Positions 8,703 to 18,152 of a DNA stretch of 64,000 nt are shown here, in pieces. The position numbers and the translations under genes are program-made. The notes beneath the pieces were generated by a model. The model had not been told where the DNA came from. It made no database searches and saw only the letters and a list, made by a program, of their open reading frames with translations. The first letter of the stretch is position 1; each line of letters opens with the position of its first letter. The DNA comes from Pseudomonas sp. MN1F (lineage in GTDB: Bacteria > Pseudomonadota > Gammaproteobacteria > Pseudomonadales > Pseudomonadaceae). The DNA is taken from positions 308,724 to 372,723 of the forward strand of contig NZ_VZII01000009.1 in assembly GCF_009391885.1 (NCBI RefSeq), read 5' to 3'.

Positions 8703-9253
8703 CCACCCGCCCGCAGGGCGCGTCGCTGACCGCCTTCGAGCTGTTGCTGGACATCGACCGGCGCTGCCGCCTGCTGGTGGCCGACCAGCCGCCGCAGGAC
8801 ACGCGCCTGCAGCAATGGAGCGGCATCGGTTTTCGCATCGCCGGGCAGTGGTTCGTCGCCCCCATGGGCGAAGTCGCCGAGGTACTGCGCGAGCCGCGCA
8901 GCAGCCGTGTGCCTGGCGTGCAGCCGTGGGTATGTGGGGTGGCCAACCTGCGCGGCCGCTTGTTGCCGGTGATGGACCTGAGCAGTTTCTTCGGCCTTGG
9001 CCCCGCTGCGCCAGGCAAGCAGCGGCGGGTGCTGGTGCTGGACCACGATGACCTGTTCGTCGGCCTGCTGGTCGACGAGGTGCTGGGCCTGCAGCATTTC
9101 GCCCTGAGCAGCCTGGAGCTGTCGCCGCCGCAACCGCTGTTGCGGGCTGCTGCGCGCTTCGTGCAGGGGCACTTCCCGCGGGAACGCAACTGGGCGATCT
9201 TCAGCCCCTTCGCCCTGGCCCAGGCGCCGGGCTTTCTTGACGTGGCGCTATAG
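8699..9253 (+). CDS. pilI: PilI, CheW-like adaptor
   Basis: 184-aa protein with one CheW domain (about residues 40-170): [20 protein letters not shown], then [20 protein letters not shown], which is typical of CheW. It couples the receptor PilJ to the kinase ChpA. The start is a TTG at 8699 that overlaps the pilH stop by 4 nt; no other start keeps the N-terminus. It is followed 11 nt later by pilJ. Confidence 0.93.
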   Translation: MTTRPQGASLTAFELLLDIDRRCRLLVADQPPQDTRLQQWSGIGFRIAGQWFVAPMGEVAEVLREPRSSRVPGVQPWVCGVANLRGRLLPVMDLSSFFGLGPAAPGKQRRVLVLDHDDLFVGLLVDEVLGLQHFALSSLELSPPQPLLRAAARFVQGHFPRERNWAIFSPFALAQAPGFLDVAL

Positions 9254-9264
9254 GACTTTTGAAC

Positions 9265-11325
9265 GTGAACAAGCCGGCCACACCCGTCGCCCCCGCCAGC
9301 ATGACCCCACGCACGCGCAGCATCGTGCAGATCACCGTGCTGTTCGTGATCCTGATCCTGTCGATCATCCTGTTGTTCGCCAACTTCGCCTACCTCAACA
9401 CCCAGGCCAATCACGACAAGCAGTACATCGGTCACGCCGGCGAGCTGCGGGTGTTGTCCCAGCGCATCGCCAAGAACGCCACCGAGGCTGCGGCGGGCAA
9501 GGCCCTGGCATTCAAACTGCTGTCGGATGCGCGCAACGATTTCGAGCGACGCTGGGGCTACCTGCGCGAGGGCGACAAGTCCACTGGCCTGCCAGCGGCA
9601 CCGGCTGCGGTGCGCGATGAAATGGAAGCGGTGCGCCAGGACTGGGAAAACCTGCGCAAGAACACCGACACCATCCTGGCCAGTGAGCAGACTGTGCTGT
9701 CGTTGCATCAGGTGGCGGCGACCCTTGCCGAAACCGTGCCGCAACTGCAGGTCGAGTACGAGAAAGTGGTCGAGATCCTGCTGCAGAGCGGTGCCCCGGC
9801 CAACCAGGTGGTGGTAGCCCAGCGCCAGCTGCTGCTGGCCGAGCGCATTCTCGGTTCGGTCAACACCGTGTTGGCCGGCGACGACGCGGCGGCGCAGGCC
9901 GCCGATGCCTTCGGCCGCGATGCCAGCCGCTTCGGCCAGGTGCTCGAGGGCATGCTGGGTGGCAACCCGGCGATCCAGGTGACCCGCGTCGAGGACGCTG
10001 ACGCCCGCGCGCGCCTGGCGGAAATCGCCGAGCTGTTCCAGTTCGTGGCAGGTTCGGTCGATGAAATCCTCGAAACCTCGCCCGAGCTGTACCGCGTGCG
10101 CGAAGCGGCCGGCAACATTTTCAGCCTGTCGCAGACGCTGCTCGATGAAGCCTCGCACCTGGCCAACGGTTTCGAGAACCTGGCCAGCGGCCGCACCCTG
10201 GATACCGTCGGGGGTTATGCGCTGGGCCTGCTGGCGCTGGCTTCGATCATCCTGATCGGCCTGGTGATGGTCCGCACTACCCACCGCCAGTTGCACGAAA
10301 CCGCCGAGAAGAACGAACGCAACCAGCAGGCAATCATGCGCCTGCTTGATGAAATCGAAGAGCTGGCCGACGGCGACCTGACCGTCACCGTGTCGGTGAC
10401 CGAAGACTTCACCGGCGCCATCGCCGACTCGATCAACTACTCGGTCGACCAGCTGCGCGACCTGGTGGCCACCATCAACCACAGTGCCGAGCAGGTCGCC
10501 GCTGCCGTGCAGGACACGCAGAACACCGCGCGCCAGCTGGCCAAGGCCTCGGAGCACCAGGCCGCGCAGATCAGCGAGGCGTCCGAGGCGGTCGGCGACA
10601 TGGTCGAGTCGATCGACCGGGTTTCCGCCCATGCCTATGAGTCGGCCAAGGTCGCCGAGCGCTCGGTGGCGATCGCCAACAAGGGCAACGAGGTGGTACA
10701 CAACACCATCAACGGCATGGACAACATCCGCGAGCAGATCCAGGACACCGCCAAGCGGATCAAGCGCCTGGGCGAGTCTTCCCAGGAAATCGGCGACATC
10801 GTCAGCCTGATCGACGACATTGCCGACCAGACCAACATCCTCGCCCTCAATGCGGCGATTCAGGCCTCGCTGGCGGGTGAGGCCGGCCGCGGCTTTGCCG
10901 TGGTCGCTGATGAGGTGCAGCGCCTGGCCGAGCGCTCGTCCTCGGCGACCCGGCAGATCGAAGCGCTGGTGCGGACCATCCAGGCCGACACCAACGAGGC
11001 GGTGATCTCCATGGAGCAGACCACCGCCGAAGTGGTGCGCGGTGCGCGCCTGGCCCAGGATGCCGGGGTGGCGCTGGCCGAGATCGAAGGCGTATCGCAG
11101 AACCTCGCCGAACTTATCCACAGCATCTCTGATGCAGCCCAGTTGCAGACCTCTTCGGCGGGGCAGATTTCCCACACCATGGCGGTGATCCAGCAGATCA
11201 CCGCGCAAACCTCCGCCGGCTCCAGCGCCACCGCCGACAGCATCCGCCACCTGGCGCGCATGGCCAGCGAGATGCGCCGCTCGGTTTCCGGTTTCACCCT
11301 GCCGGCGCCCGCCGAGCGAAGCTGA
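9265..11325 (+). CDS. pilJ: PilJ, methyl-accepting chemotaxis receptor for type IV pili
   Basis: About 686-aa inner-membrane chemoreceptor. TM1 lies near residues 20-42 ([20 protein letters not shown]) and TM2 near 310-335, bracketing a periplasmic region of two PilJ-type helical modules. After a HAMP-like segment comes the signalling domain, with hairpin tip [19 protein letters not shown]. PilJ senses pilus or surface contact in P. aeruginosa. GTG at 9265 is chosen because AGGA (9252-9255) is 9 nt upstream; a TTG at 9259 is also possible but too close. The usual methyltransferase partner PilK is missing downstream. Confidence 0.93.
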   Translation: MNKPATPVAPASMTPRTRSIVQITVLFVILILSIILLFANFAYLNTQANHDKQYIGHAGELRVLSQRIAKNATEAAAGKALAFKLLSDARNDFERRWGYLREGDKSTGLPAAPAAVRDEMEAVRQDWENLRKNTDTILASEQTVLSLHQVAATLAETVPQLQVEYEKVVEILLQSGAPANQVVVAQRQLLLAERILGSVNTVLAGDDAAAQAADAFGRDASRFGQVLEGMLGGNPAIQVTRVEDADARARLAEIAELFQFVAGSVDEILETSPELYRVREAAGNIFSLSQTLLDEASHLANGFENLASGRTLDTVGGYALGLLALASIILIGLVMVRTTHRQLHETAEKNERNQQAIMRLLDEIEELADGDLTVTVSVTEDFTGAIADSINYSVDQLRDLVATINHSAEQVAAAVQDTQNTARQLAKASEHQAAQISEASEAVGDMVESIDRVSAHAYESAKVAERSVAIANKGNEVVHNTINGMDNIREQIQDTAKRIKRLGESSQEIGDIVSLIDDIADQTNILALNAAIQASLAGEAGRGFAVVADEVQRLAERSSSATRQIEALVRTIQADTNEAVISMEQTTAEVVRGARLAQDAGVALAEIEGVSQNLAELIHSISDAAQLQTSSAGQISHTMAVIQQITAQTSAGSSATADSIRHLARMASEMRRSVSGFTLPAPAERS

Positions 11326-11334
11326 GGAAAACCC

Positions 11335-14300
11335 ATGGCTTCTGCCGTCGTAAGCCCCGAGCGCCACGATACCGTGGCCCTGGCCTGGACCCGGGCCGCC
11401 ATCCTCGATTGCCTGAGCCAGGCCCGGCAGGCCCTGGAACGCTTTGCCGGCGAGACCGACGACTTGTCGATGCTGGCGTTCGTGGTGGATAACCTGCATC
11501 AGGTGCACGGCTGCCTGCGCATGCTCGAGCTGCGCGGCGCCACCCGCCTGGCCGAAGAGCTGGAGCTGCTGGCCAAGGCCTTGGCCGAGGGCCAGGTGAG
11601 CCCCCGCGGTGACTGCCTGGGGCCGCTGTTCCGTGGCCTGGAGCAACTGCCGTCCTACCTGGAGCGGTTGCGCGGTGCGCGCCATGACCTGCCGCTGGTG
11701 ATGCTGCCGCTGCTCAACCAGCTGCGTGCCTGCCGTGGCGTCGAGCCCCTGGCCCAGGCCAGCCTGATCAGCGGCGCCACACAGCGCTTTGCCGGCTCTG
11801 ATGACCTGGCCAACCTCGACTTGTCGTTGGGCAACTGGCGGGAGCAGATGCAGGCCGGGCCGGGGCGTGATGCCCTGCGCTCGGTGATCAGCGCCCTGTG
11901 CGACGACCTGATGCGGATCAAGGAGCGCCTGGACCAGTTCGTGCGCGGTGACCGCCAGCACAGCGAGGAGCTGGACACACTGCTGGCACCGTTGCGCCAT
12001 GTCGCCGACACCCTGGCAGTGCTGGGCTTCCAGCAACCGCGCCGGGTGATCATCGACCAGGTGCTGGCGCTGCAGGCCTTGGCCCTGGGTGAGCGCGCGG
12101 TGGACGACGCGGTCTTGATGGATGTGGCCGGTGCCCTGTTGTACGTGGAGGCCACGCTCAACGGCATGGTCCTGCCGCTGGAGGAAGGCGGGCAGGGCGG
12201 CCTGCCCGGTTCCGACCTGGCCGAGATTCGCCAGCTGGTGTTGAACGAGTCGCTATCGGTGTTGCAGCAAGCCAAGGACCTGATTGGCGATTGCCTGGAG
12301 TCTGGCTGGCCGCGCCAGCGCCTGCAGCCACTGCCAGGGCTGTTGCAGCAAGTGCGCGGCGCGTTGGCGATGCTGATGCTGCCGGCCGCCGCCGAGGTGT
12401 TTGCCGGCTGCGCGGGTTATGTGCAGGGCTGGCTGCAGCACCTGGAGGTGGAACCGCCGGCGGATGAGCTGAACCATCTGGCCGAGGCCCTCAGCGCCGC
12501 CGAGTGCTACCTGCAATGGCGGGTCGCCGACCCGTTGGCCGACGCTCAGCCGTTTCTTGACATGGCCCGGGCCAGCCTGACGGCGCTGGGCGTGCAGTGC
12601 AGCCATGCGGGCACGACCGAGGCGCAGGATGGCAGCGATGGCATCGATGATGAATTGCGTGAGGTGTTCCTCGAAGAAGCTGGCGAGTTGCTGCCGGAGA
12701 TCGAGCGGCACTGGCTGCGCTGGCGCGCCGACAACAGCCTGCGCGATGCGCTGATCGAGGTGCGGCGTGACCTGCATACGCTCAAAGGAAGCGGGCGCAT
12801 GGTGCATGCCGAGGCGGTGGCCGAGTTGGCCTGGGGCGCTGAACACCTGCTCAACCGGGTGCTGGAAGGGCGTATCGCCCTGACTCCGGAAGGCGCGGTG
12901 GCGCTGCAGCAGGTGTTCGTCCATCTGCCGGACCTGCTGGCCGACTTTGCTGCTGGCCAGTTGCCGCAGTTGAGCGAAATCGAACAACTGGCGAGCCACC
13001 TGCATGCCCTGGCCGAGAACGACACCCCGGTCAGCGCCGACATCGACGGCCTCGACCCGCAGCTGCTGGATATCTTCCGCAACGAGGCGCAGGGCCACCT
13101 GGCCAGCCTGGAAGGCTTTCTGCAGGGTGCCGACAGCCAGGGCAGCGAAGTCAGCGACAGCCTGCAGCGCGCCTTGCACACCCTCAAGGGCAGCGCTGCC
13201 ATGGCCGGGGTCATGTCGATCGCCGAGCTGGCTACCGCTTTCGACCGCCTGGTGCGCGAGTACCGGGGGCACCAGCTGCCGTTGCAGGCGGCGGAGATGC
13301 ACTGGTTGCACACAGCCCATGGTCTGTTCCTGCAGGGCCTGGCGCAGTTGGGCAGTGCGCCGTTGGCAGCCATCCCGGGGGCGGCCCAGCTGATCGAGCA
13401 GGTCGGCGAAGCGGTGGACCTGCGCCTGGCCAGCCTGCATGCCGAGCCCCAGCACACCCGCCACGGCAAGCGCGACCCACAGCTGATCGCCAGTTTCCTC
13501 GCCCAGGCCATGGACATCCTGCTGGATGCCGAGTCGCTGCTGTCGCGCTGGCAGCAGCAGCCCGAGCAGCGCGAACCGCTGGAGACCTTGCTCGATGAGC
13601 TGACCAGCCTTGGCCACGCTGCGCACCTGGCCGACCTGTGGCAGATGGATGCCGTCTGTGAGGCGCTGCTCGACCTCTACGGCGCGGTGGAAGAGGGCAG
13701 CCTGGGCGCCAGCCCGCGCTTCTTCGCCGTTGCCCAGCAAGCCCATGAAGCCCTGCTGGACATGCTCGACGAAGTGGCGGCCGGGCAGGAGCTCAGCCCG
13801 CGGCCCGACTGCGTCGACGCCCTGCGCGAACTGTTGGACGGTGCACTGGCGCCGGATGCCACCGGCTTGGTAAGCCCTGATGCGGTTACGCCGCTGGCTG
13901 GCTCGCTGGAGCAGGATGATGAGCCCGACAGCCCAGGCGACAAGGAGCTGCTGGAAGTCTTCCTCGAAGAAAGCTCGGACATCGTCGAAAGCGCCGCCGC
14001 CGCCTTGGCGCGCTGGCAGGCCGACCCGCGCAACAGTGTCGAGGTGGAGAACCTGCTGCGAGACCTGCATACCCTCAAGGGCGGTGCGCGCATGGTCGAG
14101 ATCAGCGCCATCGGCGACCTGGCCCATGAACTGGAATTCCTTTACGAGCTGCTTGCCGCCGGGCGCCTGCCGCCGAGCGCGCCGCTGTTCGCGCTGCTGC
14201 AGAACTGCCATGACCGCCTGGCGCACATGCTCGACGCCGTGCGCCTGGGCCAGCCGCTGCACACCGCTACCGCGCTGATCGACTACATCCGCAACTTCAG

Positions 14301-16224
14301 CAGTGCCGCGCTGACCGACAGCGCAGCCGGCCAGGCCCCAGCCGACACCGCACCTGCGGAAGCACCAGCCGCGGCACCGGAGCGGGCGCCGGGCGACATG
14401 GTCAAGGTCGACGCTGAGCTGCTCGACGACCTGGGCAACCTGGCCGGCGAGCATTCGGTCATCCGTGGCCGTATCGAGCAGCAAGTCAACGACGCCCAGT
14501 TCGCCCTCAACGAGATGGAAACCACCCTGGAGCGCATGCGCGACCAGTTGCTGCGCCTGGACATCGAGACCCAGGGGCGGATCAGCAGCCGGCAGGCGTT
14601 CGAGGGCGATGCCTACGAAGATTTCGACCCGCTGGAAATGGACCGCCATTCGCAGTTGCAGCAGCTGTCGCGGGCACTGTTCGAGTCGGCCTCCGACCTG
14701 CTCGACCTCAAGGAAACCCTTACCCAGCGCGCCCAGGAGGCCTACAGCCTGCTGCAGCAACAGGCGCGGGTGAACAGCCAGTTGCAGGAAGGCCTGACCG
14801 CGACCCTGATGGTGCCGTTCGAGCGCCTGGTGCCGCGTTTGCAGCGGGTGGTGCGCCAGGTGGCCAGCGAGCTGGGCAAGCAGGTCGAGCTGGTGGTCGG
14901 CAATGCCGAGGGTGAACTGGACCGCAGTGTGCTGGAACGTATGGTCGCACCGCTGGAGCACATGCTGCGCAATGCTGTCGACCACGGCCTTGAGTCGCGC
15001 GAGGCGCGCCTGGCAGCGGGCAAGCCGGAGCAGGGCACCATTCACCTGAACTTGCTGCATGAGGGCGCCGACATCGTCATCGAGATGACCGACGACGGCG
15101 CTGGTGTGCCACTGGAGGCGGTCCGGCGCAAGGCAATCAAGCGCGGCCTGCTGGACCCGCAGGCGCAGCTGAGCGATCACGAGATCCTGCAATTCATCCT
15201 GCGCCCGGGCTTTTCCACGGCGGAGAAGATCACTCAGATTTCCGGGCGCGGCCTGGGCATGGACGTGGTCCACGAAGAGGTCAAGCAGCTGGGCGGCTCG
15301 ATGACCATCGAGTCGGCCCAGGGCAAGGGCGCGCGCTTCCTGATCCGCCTGCCGTTCACCGTGTCGATAAACCGGGCTTTGATGGTGCACCTGGGCGAAG
15401 AGCAGTACGCCATTCCACTCAACACCATCGAGGGCATCGTGCGCGTGCCGCCGGCCGAACTGGCCGCCTGTTACCAGCTGGATGCCCCGCGTTACGTGTA
15501 CGGCGGCCATGAATACGAGTTGCGTTACCTGGGCGAGCTGCTGCAAGGGCTGCCGCGCCCGGTACTGCTGGGGCAGAGCGTGCCGTTGCCGGTGTTGCTT
15601 GTGCACTCCCAGGAGCAGTCGTTTGCCATCCAGGTGGACAGCCTGTCGCCGAGCCGCGAGATCGTGGTGAAGAGCCTTGGCCCGCAGTTCGCCGCTGTGG
15701 CGGGTTTGTCGGGTGCGACCTTGCTCGGTGATGGCCGGGTGGTGCTGATCCTCGACCTGCTGGGCCAGTTGCGTGGCCAGCAGCGGCGGCTGGCGCGTCT
15801 GCCCGGTGGTAGCGGGGTGCAGCGCACCTTGTTCGGCCCGGCACCACGACGAGCCACGTTGGTGATGGTGGTGGACGACTCGGTCACCGTGCGCAAGGTG
15901 ACCAGCCGCCTGCTGGAGCGCCATGGCATGAGTGTGCTGACGGCCAAGGATGGTGTCGATGCCATGGCCCTGCTGGAAGAGCACCGCCCCGACGTGCTGT
16001 TGCTGGACATCGAGATGCCGCGCATGGACGGCTTCGAAGTGGCCACCCGCATTCGCCGTGACGAGCGCCTGAAAGACCTGCCGATCATCATGATCACCTC
16101 GCGCACCGGGCAGAAGCACCGCGACCGGGCCATGGCCATCGGCGTCAACGATTACCTGGGCAAACCCTATCAGGAGTCGGTGCTGCTGCAGAGCATCGCC
16201 CACTGGAGCCAGACCCATGCTTGA
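11335..16224 (+). CDS. chpA: ChpA, hybrid CheA-type histidine kinase with multiple HPt domains
   Basis: 1629 aa. Three canonical HPt sites are visible: His481 (DLHTLKGSGRM), His615 (ALHTLKGSAAM) and His912 (DLHTLKGGARM). Further HPt-like helical repeats that lack the motif occur near residues 50-85, 340-375 and 740-775. The CheA core follows: dimerisation region (about 1020-1150), N-box Asn1213 (HMLRNAVDHGLES), G1 DDGAGV at 1253 and G2 GRGLGMD at 1304. A CheW-like domain and a C-terminal receiver with Asp1558 (LLLDIEMPRMDG) end the protein. P. aeruginosa ChpA is about 2470 aa with more HPt domains, so this is a shorter version. It autophosphorylates and drives PilG/PilH. Confidence 0.95.
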   Translation: MASAVVSPERHDTVALAWTRAAILDCLSQARQALERFAGETDDLSMLAFVVDNLHQVHGCLRMLELRGATRLAEELELLAKALAEGQVSPRGDCLGPLFRGLEQLPSYLERLRGARHDLPLVMLPLLNQLRACRGVEPLAQASLISGATQRFAGSDDLANLDLSLGNWREQMQAGPGRDALRSVISALCDDLMRIKERLDQFVRGDRQHSEELDTLLAPLRHVADTLAVLGFQQPRRVIIDQVLALQALALGERAVDDAVLMDVAGALLYVEATLNGMVLPLEEGGQGGLPGSDLAEIRQLVLNESLSVLQQAKDLIGDCLESGWPRQRLQPLPGLLQQVRGALAMLMLPAAAEVFAGCAGYVQGWLQHLEVEPPADELNHLAEALSAAECYLQWRVADPLADAQPFLDMARASLTALGVQCSHAGTTEAQDGSDGIDDELREVFLEEAGELLPEIERHWLRWRADNSLRDALIEVRRDLHTLKGSGRMVHAEAVAELAWGAEHLLNRVLEGRIALTPEGAVALQQVFVHLPDLLADFAAGQLPQLSEIEQLASHLHALAENDTPVSADIDGLDPQLLDIFRNEAQGHLASLEGFLQGADSQGSEVSDSLQRALHTLKGSAAMAGVMSIAELATAFDRLVREYRGHQLPLQAAEMHWLHTAHGLFLQGLAQLGSAPLAAIPGAAQLIEQVGEAVDLRLASLHAEPQHTRHGKRDPQLIASFLAQAMDILLDAESLLSRWQQQPEQREPLETLLDELTSLGHAAHLADLWQMDAVCEALLDLYGAVEEGSLGASPRFFAVAQQAHEALLDMLDEVAAGQELSPRPDCVDALRELLDGALAPDATGLVSPDAVTPLAGSLEQDDEPDSPGDKELLEVFLEESSDIVESAAAALARWQADPRNSVEVENLLRDLHTLKGGARMVEISAIGDLAHELEFLYELLAAGRLPPSAPLFALLQNCHDRLAHMLDAVRLGQPLHTATALIDYIRNFSSAALTDSAAGQAPADTAPAEAPAAAPERAPGDMVKVDAELLDDLGNLAGEHSVIRGRIEQQVNDAQFALNEMETTLERMRDQLLRLDIETQGRISSRQAFEGDAYEDFDPLEMDRHSQLQQLSRALFESASDLLDLKETLTQRAQEAYSLLQQQARVNSQLQEGLTATLMVPFERLVPRLQRVVRQVASELGKQVELVVGNAEGELDRSVLERMVAPLEHMLRNAVDHGLESREARLAAGKPEQGTIHLNLLHEGADIVIEMTDDGAGVPLEAVRRKAIKRGLLDPQAQLSDHEILQFILRPGFSTAEKITQISGRGLGMDVVHEEVKQLGGSMTIESAQGKGARFLIRLPFTVSINRALMVHLGEEQYAIPLNTIEGIVRVPPAELAACYQLDAPRYVYGGHEYELRYLGELLQGLPRPVLLGQSVPLPVLLVHSQEQSFAIQVDSLSPSREIVVKSLGPQFAAVAGLSGATLLGDGRVVLILDLLGQLRGQQRRLARLPGGSGVQRTLFGPAPRRATLVMVVDDSVTVRKVTSRLLERHGMSVLTAKDGVDAMALLEEHRPDVLLLDIEMPRMDGFEVATRIRRDERLKDLPIIMITSRTGQKHRDRAMAIGVNDYLGKPYQESVLLQSIAHWSQTHA

Positions 16225-16690
16225 ACTGATTGCAGGGCAACGCAGCAGCCTCACCGGCCTGCTGCTGCCGCTGGGCGACCGCACCCTGGTATTGCCCAAC
16301 GTCGCCGTGGTCGAACTGATCGGCCAGCGCAACCTGGTGTGCGAACCAGGCGACCCGGCCTGGCACCTGGGGTGGATCGACTGGCGCCAGCAGCATTTGC
16401 CGTTGATCGGTTTCGAGGCCGCGTGTGGCGGTGAGACGCCGTGTGGCGAGCGGGCGCGGATCGTGGTGCTGAATGCGCTCGGGGACACCGGCTTGCGCTA
16501 CCTGGCGGTGCTGCTGCAGGACATTCCACGCTCGTGCAAGCTGGACAGCCAGCTCAATTATGTGGATGTACCGCTGGGCAGCCTGGAACTGGCCGCCGTG
16601 CAGGTGGGCGAGCAGGTGGCGCGGGTACCGGACCTGGCCGGGCTGGAAAGATTGGTGCGTGACGCTGAACTGCAACCTGCGTTTGGGTAG
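16217..16690 (+). CDS. chpC: ChpC, CheW-like accessory protein of the Chp system
   Basis: 157 aa with a divergent CheW domain: LLPLGDRTLVLPNVAVVELI at the N-terminus and HLGWIDWRQQHLPLIGFEAA, the CheW beta-strand plus loop. It overlaps the end of chpA by 8 nt, so translation is coupled. In P. aeruginosa ChpC is an optional second adaptor that may link other receptors to ChpA. The cluster ends here; a chpB methylesterase gene is not present between chpA and chpC. Confidence 0.85.
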   Translation: MLELIAGQRSSLTGLLLPLGDRTLVLPNVAVVELIGQRNLVCEPGDPAWHLGWIDWRQQHLPLIGFEAACGGETPCGERARIVVLNALGDTGLRYLAVLLQDIPRSCKLDSQLNYVDVPLGSLELAAVQVGEQVARVPDLAGLERLVRDAELQPAFG

Positions 16691-16749
16691 GATGTAGCAG
16701 GAATGGATCCTGTCATGAACCCAGCCCGCTTCAGGAGGTCTGTGTTTGC

Positions 16750-17367
16750 ATGTACTACGGTGAACGCTTCAATGCCTGGACCCACCTGGTCGGTGCCGTC
16801 CTGGCCTGTATCGGTGCCATCTGGCTGATCGTCGTCGCTGGCCTGCAGGGCGACCCCTGGAAGATCGTCAGCTTCTCCATCTACGGCAGCACCTTGCTGT
16901 TGCTCTACAGCATTTCCACCCTCTACCACAGCACCCGCGGGCGGGCGAAGGTGATCATGCGCAAGCTCGATCACCTGTCTATCTATCTGCTGATCGCCGG
17001 CAGCTACACCCCGTTCTGCCTGGTCAGCCTGCGTGGGCCCTGGGGCTGGAGCCTGTTTGGCGTGGTCTGGGGGCTGGCGGTGATCGGCATGCTGCAGGAG
17101 ATCAAGCCGCGCTCGGAAGCGCGCGTCCTGTCGATCATCATCTATGCGGTGATGGGCTGGATCGTGCTGGTGGCGGTCAAGCCGCTGCTGAACAGCCTTG
17201 GCACTGCCGGCTTCACCTGGCTGGCGGCCGGCGGCGTGTTCTACACCGTGGGCATCATCTTCTTTGCCTTCGACAGCCGCTTCCGCCACTGGCATGGCAT
17301 CTGGCACCTGTTCGTGATTGCCGGCAGCCTCATGCACTTCGTGGCGGTGTCGCTGTACGTGCGTTAG
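16750..17367 (+). CDS. Hemolysin III / PAQR-family membrane protein
   Basis: 205 aa with seven predicted membrane helices. Family signatures: E-RFNAWTHLVGAV at the N-terminus, S-TLYHS after TM2, a buried Asp in KLDHLSIYLLIAGSYTP, and the C-terminal HWHGIWHLFVIAGSLMHF pair of histidines, probable metal ligands. The name hemolysin III comes from a Bacillus cereus homologue; in bacteria the family is mostly unassigned, with links to lipid homeostasis or hydrolase activity. AGGAGG at about 16733 precedes the ATG. It converges with rsmE, leaving 7 nt between stops. Confidence 0.9.
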   Translation: MYYGERFNAWTHLVGAVLACIGAIWLIVVAGLQGDPWKIVSFSIYGSTLLLLYSISTLYHSTRGRAKVIMRKLDHLSIYLLIAGSYTPFCLVSLRGPWGWSLFGVVWGLAVIGMLQEIKPRSEARVLSIIIYAVMGWIVLVAVKPLLNSLGTAGFTWLAAGGVFYTVGIIFFAFDSRFRHWHGIWHLFVIAGSLMHFVAVSLYVR

Positions 17368-17374
17368 CTTTTTT

Positions 17375-18097
17375 TTACGAAAAATCACCCCACAGCTGCT
17401 GCGCCACCGACAGCGCCACCACCGGCGCTGTCTCGGTACGCAGTACCCGCGGCCCAAGGCGGGCAGCATGGAAGCCAGCCGCCTTGGCCTGTTCGACTTC
17501 CGCCTCGTTCAGGCCACCTTCCGGGCCGATCAGGAAAGCCAACGTTGCCGGCTTGTCATGGCTGGTCAGCGGCTCGGCGACCGGGTGCAGGACCAGTTTG
17601 AGGTCGGCTTCGGTGCCCTTGAGCCATTCGGCCAGGGTCACTGGCGGATGAATGACCGGCAGGGTCGAACGGCCGCATTGTTCACAGGCACTGATCGCCA
17701 CTTGGCGCCAGTGGGCCAGGCGCTTGTCGGCACGCTCGTCCTTCAGGCGCACTTCACAGCGCTCGCTGACGATCGGGGTGATTGCGTTGGCACCAAGCTC
17801 GGTGGCCTTCTGGATCGCCCAGTCCATGCGCTCGCCGCGCGACAGGCCCTGGCCAAGGTGGACCTGCAGCGGCGAGTCGGGCTGGCCGGCGAGGGCCTGT
17901 TCGAGGTTGACGCGTACCGTCTTCTTGCCGACTTCGAGCAGTTGGCCGAGGTATTCCTGGCCACTGCCATCGAACAGTTGCACGGCATCGCCAGGGGCCA
18001 TGCGCAGCACACGGCCGATGTAGTGGGCCTGGGCTTCGGGCAAGTCGTGCTCGCCAAGGCTCAGGGGGGCGTCGATGAAGAAGCGGGACAGTCGCAT
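17375..18097 (-). CDS. rsmE: RsmE, 16S rRNA m3U1498 methyltransferase
   Basis: 240-aa SPOUT-class methyltransferase that N3-methylates U1498 of 16S rRNA using SAM. Seen: N-terminal PUA-like region (MRLSRFFIDAPLSLGEHDLP, HYIGRVLRM), the middle QKATELGANAITPI, and the knot motifs LAFLIGPEGGLNEAEVE and ARLGPRVLRTETA. Length is normal. It lies 55 nt after bioA on the same strand and may be read with it. Confidence 0.96.
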   Translation of the reverse strand: MRLSRFFIDAPLSLGEHDLPEAQAHYIGRVLRMAPGDAVQLFDGSGQEYLGQLLEVGKKTVRVNLEQALAGQPDSPLQVHLGQGLSRGERMDWAIQKATELGANAITPIVSERCEVRLKDERADKRLAHWRQVAISACEQCGRSTLPVIHPPVTLAEWLKGTEADLKLVLHPVAEPLTSHDKPATLAFLIGPEGGLNEAEVEQAKAAGFHAARLGPRVLRTETAPVVALSVAQQLWGDFS

Positions 18098-18152
18098 GGG
18101 TTTGCTCGGTAGAAGAGAGACACAGGGATAGTGATATGGCGAACTGCCGGGG

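Noticed and set aside
8680..16488. Very long open frames on the minus strand opposite pilI-pilJ-chpA (8680-12036 and 12253-16488).
   Set aside because: They mirror the plus-strand genes, have odd Gln/His/Arg-rich composition and no domains; they result from high GC at third positions.
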